Positions 41,956 to 49,459 of a stretch of DNA of 64,000 nucleotides are shown here, piece after piece. How positions within the stretch are numbered: the first letter of the stretch is position 1; each line of letters begins with the position of its first letter. The DNA is from Coriobacteriaceae bacterium (GTDB taxonomy: Bacteria; Actinomycetota; Coriobacteriia; Coriobacteriales; Coriobacteriaceae). The notes beneath the pieces are model-generated. The model worked only from the letters and a program-made list of their open reading frames with translations. It was not told the DNA's origin and made no database searches. The position numbers and the translations under genes are program-made. The stretch is from positions 372,001 through 436,000 of the forward strand of contig CP107217.1 of NCBI GenBank assembly GCA_025757745.1, written 5' to 3'.

Positions 41956-42189
41956 ATGAATACGATGACTGACGTTGTTGACAAGGTCTGGAGCTTGGCG
42001 TTTTGCCAGTCAATTCACGCTCGCCAGCGTGCCGAAGAACTGCTGCGGGAGGAGAGCGCGCAGGGCACCACCGAGTACGCCATCCTAGTCGGTGTGCTCG
42101 TGGTGATTGCCATCATTGCCATCGTCGCATTTAAGGGCAAGGTCCAAGATTTATGGAGCGCTATCAGCGAGGGCATCAACAGCCTGTAG
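41956..42189 (+). CDS. flp: Flp-type pilin, 77 aa
   Basis: After a hydrophilic leader comes EESAQGTTEYAILVGVLVV, a pilin-type Glu-Tyr followed by a long hydrophobic helix, as in Flp/TadE-like prepilins. It probably forms the pilus shaft. ATG 41956 lies behind GGGAGGAA. The leader (about 38 residues) is longer than in most Flp pilins. The end overlaps the next ORF by 37 bp. Confidence 0.82.
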   Translation: MNTMTDVVDKVWSLAFCQSIHARQRAEELLREESAQGTTEYAILVGVLVVIAIIAIVAFKGKVQDLWSAISEGINSL

Positions 42190-42716
42190 AGGGCGCCCGT
42201 CCCGTCGGCGCGTTGCTGGTGCTCGCCTGTGCGGTCGTGGCGGTGGCAGTGGCGGTTTGGGGGCTTAACGCAGCACGGCAACAACGTTTAGGGGCTGCCG
42301 CGGATGTGGGATCGGGTTCGGCTGCGGCGTCTCAAATAGACGATGCGCGAGACGTGGCCGATGCGAATGCCGCCGTTACGGCGCAAACGTTCTTGCAAGC
42401 ACTCGACGAGCGAGCGGACGCTGCAACGGATTCATCTGCAAACAATGCCGTCGCTGTTCGTCTCGCATGGTCCGAGTGCCGACCGATGACCGAGGCGGCG
42501 GCGGATATGCTGCGTGCCTATCGCGAGGTGCCCACGGCGCAACTTGCTCTGAACGGCTATCTCGACATCAAGGGCAACGTGTGGGGCGCCATCGTGCGTG
42601 ACGGACGCGGCTGGGTCGATATGGTGACGGTTGCCGCGGATGCTGGTGATACTTCGTGTTGCCTGCGCGTGGTCCGCCTGACCCCGCAGACAACGAACTC
42701 AAAGGAGGGGTCGTGA
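42153..42716 (+). CDS. Tad-locus membrane protein of unknown function, 187 aa
   Basis: ATG 42153 starts inside the pilin gene in another frame. One membrane helix (about 18-38) precedes an extracytoplasmic region of about 145 residues, Ala/Asp-rich, with no family I recognise. Its position between two pilin genes and codon use like its neighbours support it being real and pilus-linked. Its stop is followed by 1 bp and the next ATG. Confidence 0.65.
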   Translation: MERYQRGHQQPVEGARPVGALLVLACAVVAVAVAVWGLNAARQQRLGAAADVGSGSAAASQIDDARDVADANAAVTAQTFLQALDERADAATDSSANNAVAVRLAWSECRPMTEAAADMLRAYREVPTAQLALNGYLDIKGNVWGAIVRDGRGWVDMVTVAADAGDTSCCLRVVRLTPQTTNSKEGS

Positions 42717-42717
42717 A

Positions 42718-42936
42718 ATGCATTATGTCCTGCGCGAAGAATCTGCCCAGGCAACGGTCGAATACGCCATCGTCACGGTGGCACTGCTTTCCATCGTGCT
42801 GGCGATCGCAGGGCTTTGGCGTGCCGGTGCCGATGGGCGCTTGGCGGCGCTGGTCGAGCGGACGGCATCTCACGGCGTCACCTCGACATCGGTTGTCGAC
42901 GCTGCTGCGGGTGCTAAGGACATCGTGCTGTATTGA
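42718..42936 (+). CDS. Second Flp/TadE-like minor pilin, 72 aa
   Basis: The N-terminus HYVLREESAQATVEYAIV repeats the Glu-Glu-Ser-Ala-Gln-x-Thr-x-Glu-Tyr-Ala segment of the first pilin, then a hydrophobic helix. The leader is only about 10 residues. AAAGGAGGGG sits just upstream, a very strong ribosome site. Probably a minor pilin. Confidence 0.75.
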   Translation: MHYVLREESAQATVEYAIVTVALLSIVLAIAGLWRAGADGRLAALVERTASHGVTSTSVVDAAAGAKDIVLY

Positions 42937-43411
42937 TGTTGCGCGCGAGGACCGGGCTCAGTCTACGGTCGAGGCGGCATTCCTACTGCCGACGTTTCTG
43001 ACGCTCGTCCTGTTGGCGCTGCAGCCGGTGTGCCTGCTCTATACACGCGCGGTCATGGAGTCTGCCGCCGCCGAGACCGCGCGGCTCATGACCACGACGA
43101 CGGTGGGGGATGACGAGGATATTAAGGAGTTTGCCCGCCGCCGTCTTGCCGCGGTTCCCGACGTTTCGATTTTCCATGCCGGCGGGCCCCTGTCGTGGGA
43201 TATCGAGCTTGGTCGGGCCGATGCGGGCGGCGTCTCGTCCGTTTCCGTTACCGGCGAGGTTAAACCGCTGCCTGTGATCGGTGCGTTTGCGCAGGCTATG
43301 GGTGGTACCGCCGAGGGCGGCTACGTTGAGCTCAAGGTCGATGTCTCGTATCAATCGCGTCCCGAATGGCTGGAGGGAGATTATGATTCGTGGATTGCTG
43401 CATGGGATTAG
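42911..43411 (+). CDS. TadE-like pseudopilin, about 166 aa (start uncertain)
   Basis: Contains EDRAQSTVEAAFLLPTFLTL, the TadE signature of Thr-Val-Glu plus hydrophobic helix, then an extracytoplasmic domain. There is no ATG in frame before the motif: the nearest candidates are GTG 42911 (inside the previous gene) and the rare codon ATT at 42932, which overlaps the previous stop. GTG 42911 is given as the least unlikely start; translation is presumably coupled. The frame ends 26 bp inside the next gene's start region. Confidence 0.65.
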   Translation: MLRTSCCIDVAREDRAQSTVEAAFLLPTFLTLVLLALQPVCLLYTRAVMESAAAETARLMTTTTVGDDEDIKEFARRRLAAVPDVSIFHAGGPLSWDIELGRADAGGVSSVSVTGEVKPLPVIGAFAQAMGGTAEGGYVELKVDVSYQSRPEWLEGDYDSWIAAWD

Positions 43412-45548
43412 GCGCTGCCTGTTGCGGGTGACGCAAGGGTTTGCGGCCCGCCGTCGACCAGGCGCTCTCCGCAAACGAGGCGGCTTTATGGGTCGAGCCG
43501 GTGTCGATCTGTTTATCGAAGACGGCGCCTATACCACGCTTTCTTCTGCCGTGGTCATCCTAGTGGTGCTCACATTGTTGTTTTCGTCGACCGCGGCGAT
43601 ATGGAGCATGTCGCGTGCCGGGGATACTCAGGTGGCGGCTGATAGTGGCGCGCTGGCGGGTGCCAACGTAGTGTCGTCCTATCACACGGCTGCCACGGTG
43701 GTTGATGCGAGCATCTTGAGTCTGGGGCTGGCGGGGTTTGCCACGATCGGGACGGGCCTGGTCGCCATCCTCATCCCGGGTGCCGAGCCGGTTGCCGGCA
43801 ATATGGTCGACACCGGGATTGAGATCATTAAAACGCGCAACAAGTTTGCCAAAAGCGCATCGGAAGGCTTACAGAAAATCGAGACGGCTCTGCCGTATCT
43901 GATCGCCGCGCGTGCCACGCAGGCGGTGTCGGCGCAGGATACCGATAGTGTGACCTATACCGGTACGGCGCTTGCCGTGCCCAGGACATCCGAGTCTGAC
44001 TTCGCTGCGCTCGAGGGGTCCGAGATCTCGACCGATGCCATTAAAGACACATCAGATGATTTAGAGTGTGCGGCCGAGGAGCTGCGGAAGGCTTCTGAGG
44101 ACACGGCGAAGGCTAAAGAGCGTGCTTGGCTGGCGGATTGTGGTGGGTCTGACAAGGGCTCGGTCGGCAGCTGTTCTTGCATGTGGGAGCGTGCGAAAAG
44201 CCTAACGGATCTCTCCGGTGTTCAAAATCCGCATTACTCATCGAGCGTTACGTGGGAGCCCCAAGTTGCCCTTGATCGCGCGAAGGACTACTACCATTGG
44301 CGTCTGACAAATGAGAAGCCCCACGGCTCGAGTGTCGAGATGAAGGCAGAGTCTGCGGCGCGTAAGGCGTTTTATACCTATGCGAGCGCGGAGGTCGATC
44401 GGGCGCATATAACCGAGAACGGAGACAGGGTTTCCTCCTATATTCCGCTGCTGCCGCGCAACTCTGATGAGGTTCGGGCGACGGAACTCTATACCGATGC
44501 GGTGTGGCCGACTAGCGTGAACGATGACAAGGCGTATCTGCATTACGGGACGACCTGCCCTAACTATAAGAAAGGGACGCCGAGCGGATTTGCTTCGGTT
44601 GCCGATTACGATGGACAGGATAAATGCAGCAAATGCCATTTTGGCGTTTTGTCGCTTGGTGCTGTTGCGGCGCCTTCAACCTCTATCGAAAACGGCTTCG
44701 AATATCACTTCGACGAGTTCAAAAAGGCCTTGGAGGAATACGTCAAATGTCGGAACAAAGAGCTTGAGCTCATGCGTCAGACCGAGGATGAGGCCGACCG
44801 TGCGGGCAATGCGTTTGACGAGGCTATTAAAGCGCTTTCGGGCGAGCGTCCGCGTATCGCCCCGCCCGGTCGCAACGGCGTGGTCGCCTTTGCGGTTTCG
44901 GGTGCCATCTCGAGCCCCGATGAGCTCAACTCTTCGTTTAACACGACAGTCAGACTTGGTGAGCGCGGTGCGATCTCTGCTGCGGTGCTGGCACCCGATG
45001 ACGCGACGGCGCAGAACAACGTTCTCTCGCGGTTTTTCTCGACGTTGGAGGAACGTTCGGGTGGCGTTGCCGGCGTACTCGATGGCGTCATGGATGTTTG
45101 GGGACGGCTACTTGTGGGATACGGAGACATCCAGGGCTCGGCCGACGAGCTTATGGATGAGATGATCGATGGCCTGGGAGGGAGCAGTGGCGCGCTGGGC
45201 TCCATTGCATCGTGGCTCGGCGATACCGTTTCGGCGTCCGTGGCGGCGCTGGGCTTGGAGCCGTGCGACTTGCGCCTGCGAAAGCCGGTGCTGACCGACA
45301 CCGCCAATGTCATCAAGAGCCCTGGGTCTGACATCACAGGTCTTTCTAAAGTGCAGGACAAGCTACGAAGTATTCCGCTGGGCGTGACCGACCCCAAGGC
45401 GCTTTGCGAGGCGCTGGAATATCAAGTCGAGCGCACCATCAGCGGCACGGTGTTCACGCTTGCGGAGATTCCGCTGCCCGGCGGCGGTTCCATTCCACTC
45501 ACCGTCGATGTCGCCACGCTGGCGGGTGCCCTGGGCGGTGGGTCGTAA
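43383..45548 (+). CDS. TadG-like large pilus-associated protein, 721 aa
   Basis: A cytoplasmic Arg-rich lead of about 45 residues, then a membrane helix (about 50-75), then the TadG-like N-terminal signature with AADSGALAGANVV. A second hydrophobic stretch (about 115-140) follows. The remaining 550 residues are helical, Ala/Glu/Ser-rich, with two Cys pairs (around residues 260-266 and 400-420). In other bacteria TadG anchors or caps the Tad pilus. ATG 43383 has GGAGGGAG 5 nt upstream. Confidence 0.72.
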   Translation: MIRGLLHGIRRCLLRVTQGFAARRRPGALRKRGGFMGRAGVDLFIEDGAYTTLSSAVVILVVLTLLFSSTAAIWSMSRAGDTQVAADSGALAGANVVSSYHTAATVVDASILSLGLAGFATIGTGLVAILIPGAEPVAGNMVDTGIEIIKTRNKFAKSASEGLQKIETALPYLIAARATQAVSAQDTDSVTYTGTALAVPRTSESDFAALEGSEISTDAIKDTSDDLECAAEELRKASEDTAKAKERAWLADCGGSDKGSVGSCSCMWERAKSLTDLSGVQNPHYSSSVTWEPQVALDRAKDYYHWRLTNEKPHGSSVEMKAESAARKAFYTYASAEVDRAHITENGDRVSSYIPLLPRNSDEVRATELYTDAVWPTSVNDDKAYLHYGTTCPNYKKGTPSGFASVADYDGQDKCSKCHFGVLSLGAVAAPSTSIENGFEYHFDEFKKALEEYVKCRNKELELMRQTEDEADRAGNAFDEAIKALSGERPRIAPPGRNGVVAFAVSGAISSPDELNSSFNTTVRLGERGAISAAVLAPDDATAQNNVLSRFFSTLEERSGGVAGVLDGVMDVWGRLLVGYGDIQGSADELMDEMIDGLGGSSGALGSIASWLGDTVSASVAALGLEPCDLRLRKPVLTDTANVIKSPGSDITGLSKVQDKLRSIPLGVTDPKALCEALEYQVERTISGTVFTLAEIPLPGGGSIPLTVDVATLAGALGGGS

Positions 45549-46024
45549 TGAGCATCCGCAAGCGCCTGCGCGAGGAGCGCGCCCAGGCGACGGTCGAGAT
45601 GGCCGTGGTCACGCCCGTCCTGCTGATTCTGGCGCTCATCGTGTACAACGTCATGGTCTTTGCCGGCGCGGTCGCGCGCTTCGATCGCGTGGTGCCCGAT
45701 ATCGTGCTAGCGCATGCCGTGGCGCCGAGCGGGGAGGGCGATGGCAGCTCCATCGATGCCTCCGCGACCGTTCAGGCTCAGATCCAACATGCCATGGAAG
45801 GCTATGACTTGCAGATTGAGGTCTCGAGCGAGCAGGGTGCGACGACATCGGATGGCGGTCTGCTTTCGCTCTCCGGCACGTTTAGGACCTATACCTGTAC
45901 CATGCGCTACGAGCCGTGGCCGAGCTCGCTCAGCATCGCCGGCGTTTCGCTGGGGGCACCGGCAAAGTTGTCGCACGAGCGCGCGGTGACGGTCGATCCG
46001 TGGCGTCCGGGGGTGGTTATGTGA
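45548..46024 (+). CDS. TadE/TadF-like pseudopilin, 158 aa
   Basis: REERAQATVEMAVVTPVLLI gives the TadE-type Thr-Val-Glu followed by a hydrophobic helix, and a 110-residue extracytoplasmic domain. ATG 45548 overlaps the preceding TAA by one base. Third protein of this class in the operon, so it is likely TadF. Confidence 0.75.
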   Translation: MSIRKRLREERAQATVEMAVVTPVLLILALIVYNVMVFAGAVARFDRVVPDIVLAHAVAPSGEGDGSSIDASATVQAQIQHAMEGYDLQIEVSSEQGATTSDGGLLSLSGTFRTYTCTMRYEPWPSSLSIAGVSLGAPAKLSHERAVTVDPWRPGVVM

Positions 46025-46380
46025 CCGCGGCCTCATCCTACATTGCCTACGCGCGGGCGCTCAACAGGCTGGGTTGGACGCCTGCCGAGTTTGTGGTGGC
46101 GGAGTCGTTTGCCGTGCGCCTGCGCGGCATGCTGGGACGGTCTCCGATTGCCGCCAACGGGTTGCCGCTCGTCATGGCGTTCCCACGCTGCTCTTCGGTC
46201 CACACCTGCTTTATGGCCTACCCCATCGACATTGCTTTTATCGACCGCAACGGCAGCATCCTCGCATGCTACGAAAACGTCCGTCCTTGGCGCATGTGTT
46301 CCTGTCCCGGTGCCTGGGCGGTGCTGGAACGCCCTTCAATCCTCGCTACACCTCCCACCCTCCAACAAGTGCCGGCGTAA
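46021..46380 (+). CDS. DUF192-family protein, 119 aa
   Basis: The DUF192 fold is recognisable from SFAVRLRGMLGR, then Val-Met-Ala-Phe-Pro-x-Cys-Ser-Ser-Val-His-Thr-x-Phe-Met and Ile-Asp-Ile-Ala-Phe-Ile-Asp. GTG 46021 overlaps the previous stop. No signal peptide is present, so unlike many DUF192 proteins it should be cytoplasmic. It is the last gene of the Tad operon; DUF192 genes are often seen with tad clusters, but the role is unknown. Confidence 0.82.
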   Translation: MTAASSYIAYARALNRLGWTPAEFVVAESFAVRLRGMLGRSPIAANGLPLVMAFPRCSSVHTCFMAYPIDIAFIDRNGSILACYENVRPWRMCSCPGAWAVLERPSILATPPTLQQVPA

Positions 46381-46383
46381 GAA

Positions 46384-46476
46384 TTGGCGACAGCGGACTT
46401 TCGTCATACGAAACTGGGTAAGATGGAGGAGAAATTCTGGCAAGAGATCGAGCGAGCTCGGCAGAGGGGTCGATGA
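46384..46476 (+). CDS. Possible 30-residue upstream ORF of the RHH gene
   Basis: TTG 46384 (or ATG 46423) opens a frame ending at TGA 46474-46476, overlapping the RHH start (ATGATG). The peptide ends EEKFWQEIERARQRGR, amphipathic and basic. The 1-4 bp overlap suggests coupling. Small size and weak start make it uncertain. Confidence 0.3.
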   Translation: MATADFRHTKLGKMEEKFWQEIERARQRGR

Positions 46477-46760
46477 TGAGCAAGGCGTATACGGCTGCCA
46501 ATGGTCAGGTTGTAACGGATGAAATGATTGACACGTGGTGCGAGTCGTACGAGCATGGCGAGTTTCCGGACGGCGAGCATACCGTTGGGGGGATCGTGCA
46601 CGGGCGGCCTCCACTTTCAAGCGAAGGTACGGCAACGCTATCGGTCAAGATTCCCCTAGGGATGAAGGAGGCGATTCGTCGACGGGCGGCGGCTGAAGGA
46701 ATGACGCCAAGTGAGTTTGCCCGTGCAGCCCTGAGCGAAAAACTTCTTGCGGCGGGTTGA
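46473..46760 (+). CDS. Ribbon-helix-helix (CopG-like) protein, 95 aa
   Basis: The last 45 residues have the RHH pattern: a strand TATLSVKIPLGM, then helix Lys-Glu-Ala-Ile-Arg-Arg-Arg-Ala-Ala, a turn, and helix TPSEFARAALSEKL. The first half (about 50 residues) is acidic and may bind a partner, as in antitoxins. No toxin gene follows; the next feature is tRNA-Phe. The start could be ATG 46473 or 46476, behind AGAGGGG. Confidence 0.7.
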   Translation: MMSKAYTAANGQVVTDEMIDTWCESYEHGEFPDGEHTVGGIVHGRPPLSSEGTATLSVKIPLGMKEAIRRRAAAEGMTPSEFARAALSEKLLAAG

Positions 46761-46835
46761 TATCTCTAACGTGCTGTTCTATAGGATCGGACTTGTGGCT
46801 GACGCCGTGCTCAAAAACTTTTTTTAAATTCTCGG

Positions 46836-46863
46836 TTGACCGGAGCGCGTCCTTGGTTATACT
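46836..46863 (+). promoter_or_regulatory. Promoter of tRNA-Phe
   Basis: TTGACC (46836-46841), 16-bp spacer, TATACT (46858-46863), 33 bp before the tRNA. Confidence 0.7.
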
Positions 46864-46895
46864 AATCAAGCCTTGAAACAAGGCACACCTCAAAT

Positions 46896-46968
<73 letters not shown>

Positions 46969-46981
46969 CCTTGAATTGACT

Positions 46982-47003
46982 AGGACCTCTGCAAAGGGGT
47001 CCT
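46982..47003 (+). terminator. tRNA-Phe terminator
   Basis: AGGACC (46982-46987) pairs with GGTCCT (46998-47003), followed by a T-rich run. A second identical copy lies in the downstream element. Confidence 0.6.
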
Positions 47004-47026
47004 TTTCTTTTATATAGACCCTGCAC

Positions 47027-47199
47027 GGAATCGAACCCCGTGAGGGCGCGGAGCTGAGGAAACGCGTTAGCGTTTGCCAGCGTAGCTCGCAAGGCGCGCA
47101 AGCGCCGCAGCGGTCCGTCCGCGCAGCGCGCGGACGCGATTCCCTTCCCCGCCACCTTGAATTGACTAGGACCTCTGCAAAGGGGTCCTTTTCTTTTAT
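47027..47199 (+). repeat. tRNA-tail element behind tRNA-Phe
   Basis: In order: an inverted copy of the tRNA T-arm (47027-47039, 13 nt exact to 46945-46957); a GC-rich core with three hairpins, AAACGC/GCGTTT (47060-47075), GGCGC-GCAA-GCGCC (47093-47106) and a 9-bp stem CGTCCGCGC/GCGCGGACG (47116-47136); then a 63-nt exact direct copy of the tRNA 3' end plus terminator (47137-47199, same as 46951-47013). The core sequence differs from the Leu and Arg elements but the hairpin order matches. The remaining bases to 47443 hold no gene. Confidence 0.8.
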
Positions 47200-47443
47200 G
47201 TGGACCCGCGGAAATGCATCCCGTTATTGAACGAGAAAACGGCATGCGCTTTCCGGCGCTTGCTTCCGACGTGCGTGCACATCTCGGCGCACTAGCTCGG
47301 GCCCGCCCCAGACATTCCTCCCGCTTTTGCGCCACTTTACAGACCGTTCGGTCGTCTGTCCGCACGCGCGGGTATACTCAAAACGATACTTTTCCTATGC
47401 AATACGATGCAGGCTCGGCCTGCACGATCCGAAGGGGGCAGTG

Positions 47444-48505
47444 ATGGAGAGGACACTCGGCGTTAATCTCTCTGGCTGGTTTATTCCCGAGCCTTGGGTG
47501 ACCCCGTCGCTATACGCGGCGACCGGTGCATCCAACGCGGCCGAGCTGCAGGAGGCCATGGGCACCGCCGCCTATAACGAGCGCATGCGCCGTCATTACG
47601 AGACGTTTGTGAGCGAGGACGATTTTCGCCGCATGGCGCAGATCGGTCTCAATGCCGTGCGCCTGCCGGTGCCCTGGTATGCCTTTGGCTCGCAGGAGTC
47701 CGATGCGTCCTACATCTCGGTTGTCGACTACATCGACCGTGCAATTGAGTGGGCTGCCAAGTATGACATCCGCGTGCTGCTCGATCTGGCGACGGTGCCC
47801 GGTGGCCAGGGCGATTCCAATGATTCGCCCACCACGCCGGAGGCTGTTGCCGAGTGGCATTCGTCCACCAACGGCCGTCATGTCGCACTCGACGTGCTCG
47901 AGCGCTTGGCCGATCGCTACGGCGAGGCCGAGAGCCTGCTGGGCATTGAGCTGCTGGATACGCCACAGATGAGCGTCCGCAAGAGTCTCTTTACCATGAC
48001 GGATGGCATTCCGGCCCACTACTTGCGCAATTTCTATCGCGATGCCTACGAGCTCGTCCGTTCGTATATGCCCGAGGATAAGATTGTCGTCTTCTCGTCT
48101 TCGGGGCATCCCAGCGAGTGGAAGCATTTTATGCGCGGCGCCAAGTACAAGAACGTCTACATGGACCTTCACCTGTACCATTACCGCGACGAGCATGCGC
48201 TCGACATCACGAGCCCCCGCGGGCTGACGACGGCGATTTCGCGTAACAAGCGCGAGCTTAAAGAAGCGATTTCGACTGGGTTCCCCGTGCTGGTGGGCGA
48301 ATGGTCGGGTGCGGCGATCTTTGCCAACTCGTCGGTTACGCCCGAGGGCCGCAATGCCTACGAGCGCGTGTTTATCGCCAACCAGCTGGCTTCGTTTGCG
48401 CCGGCTGCCGGTTGGTTCTTCCAAACGTGGAAGACCGAGAAGCGCATTGCAGCATGGGACGCTCGCGCGGCGCTCGGTACGCTCGAACGCGGCATGATTG
48501 AATAG
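47444..48505 (+). CDS. GH5-like (exo-glucanase-type) protein with altered catalytic site, 353 aa
   Basis: A TIM-barrel glycosidase related to GH5 exo-1,3-glucanases: VNLSGWFIPEPWVTPSLY at the start, Asn-Ala-Val-Arg-Leu-Pro-Val-Pro-Trp, a His-Leu-Tyr-His-Tyr strand, and the nucleophile in PVLVGEWSGA. At the place where the family has Leu-Asn-Glu-Pro (acid/base Glu) this protein has GIELLDTPQ, so the general acid/base glutamate is missing. No signal peptide is seen. It may be a non-catalytic or changed-mechanism homologue. ATG 47444 follows GAAGGGGG. Confidence 0.78.
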   Translation: MERTLGVNLSGWFIPEPWVTPSLYAATGASNAAELQEAMGTAAYNERMRRHYETFVSEDDFRRMAQIGLNAVRLPVPWYAFGSQESDASYISVVDYIDRAIEWAAKYDIRVLLDLATVPGGQGDSNDSPTTPEAVAEWHSSTNGRHVALDVLERLADRYGEAESLLGIELLDTPQMSVRKSLFTMTDGIPAHYLRNFYRDAYELVRSYMPEDKIVVFSSSGHPSEWKHFMRGAKYKNVYMDLHLYHYRDEHALDITSPRGLTTAISRNKRELKEAISTGFPVLVGEWSGAAIFANSSVTPEGRNAYERVFIANQLASFAPAAGWFFQTWKTEKRIAAWDARAALGTLERGMIE

Positions 48506-48511
48506 GTTGAT

Positions 48512-49390
48512 ATGACGCAAAACAGCGCCCACACGGGCAAACTCTATGTGGTCGGTACGCCCATCGGTAACCTGGGCGACCTGTCCCCGCGCGTTGGCGA
48601 GGCGTTTGCCGCCGCCGATGCCATTTGCTGCGAAGACACGCGTGTGACGTCAAAGCTGCTGATGCACCTGGGAATTTCCAAGCCGCTTGTCCGTTGCGAC
48701 GAGAATGTGATCGCCAGCCGCGCCGCCGGCCTGGTCGACCGTCTGCTGGCGGGGGAGACCCTCGCCTTTGCCTCGGACGCCGGCATGCCGAGCGTGTCCG
48801 ATCCCGGCCAGGCGCTGGTCGAGACGGCACGTGAGGCCGATGTGCCCGTCGAAGTTATCCCCGGGCCCTCTGCTTGCGTCACGGCGCTCGTTTCGTCCGG
48901 CATTCCCTGTGAGCATTTTTTCTTCGAGGGCTTTTTGGGCCGAAAGCACGGCGACCGCGTGCGTCGTTTGCAGCGCCTTGCCGTGGTGCCCGGCGCACTC
49001 ATCTTCTACGAGTCTCCACATCGCATCGTGGCGACGCTCGAGGCCGTGGCGGAGGTCTTTCCCCAGCGTGAGGTTGCCGTCTGCCGCGAACTCACCAAGC
49101 TGCACGAGGAGGTCTTGCGCGGGCCCGCCGCCCAGCTCGCCGAAGAGCTGCGTGCTCGCGGCGAGGTAAAGGGCGAGATTGCGCTGGTCATCGCGCCGCC
49201 GAGCGAGGACGAGGAGGCCGGCATCGTGCCGGTTGGCGCCGCGGCAGCGGATCCCGATGAGGCCCTGCGCGAGGATATCCGCGCCGCACTCGAGGAGGGG
49301 GAGCCCGCCTCTGCGGTGGCCAAGCGCCTGTCTCAGAAGTATTCGCGCCGCAAGCGCGATGTCTATGCCATGGTGCTCGATATGCAATAG
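48512..49390 (+). CDS. rsmI: 16S rRNA 2'-O-ribose C1402 methyltransferase, 292 aa
   Basis: Tetrapyrrole-methylase-fold enzyme: GTPIGNLGDLSPR at residues 13-25, the Cys-Glu-Asp-Thr-Arg segment, DAGMPSVSDPG and a Glu-Ser-Pro-His-Arg-Ile segment identify RsmI. It methylates C1402 of 16S rRNA at the ribose. A C-terminal helical extension contains Leu-Ser-Gln-Lys-Tyr-Ser-Arg-Arg. ATG 48512, 6 bp after the previous stop. Followed by metG. Confidence 0.94.
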   Translation: MTQNSAHTGKLYVVGTPIGNLGDLSPRVGEAFAAADAICCEDTRVTSKLLMHLGISKPLVRCDENVIASRAAGLVDRLLAGETLAFASDAGMPSVSDPGQALVETAREADVPVEVIPGPSACVTALVSSGIPCEHFFFEGFLGRKHGDRVRRLQRLAVVPGALIFYESPHRIVATLEAVAEVFPQREVAVCRELTKLHEEVLRGPAAQLAEELRARGEVKGEIALVIAPPSEDEEAGIVPVGAAAADPDEALREDIRAALEEGEPASAVAKRLSQKYSRRKRDVYAMVLDMQ

Positions 49391-49459
49391 ATGGAGGATA
49401 TCCAGCCCTTGCGCTAGAATCATCCCCTGTATGCAACGTTTTTCTGGAGGACAAACCCC

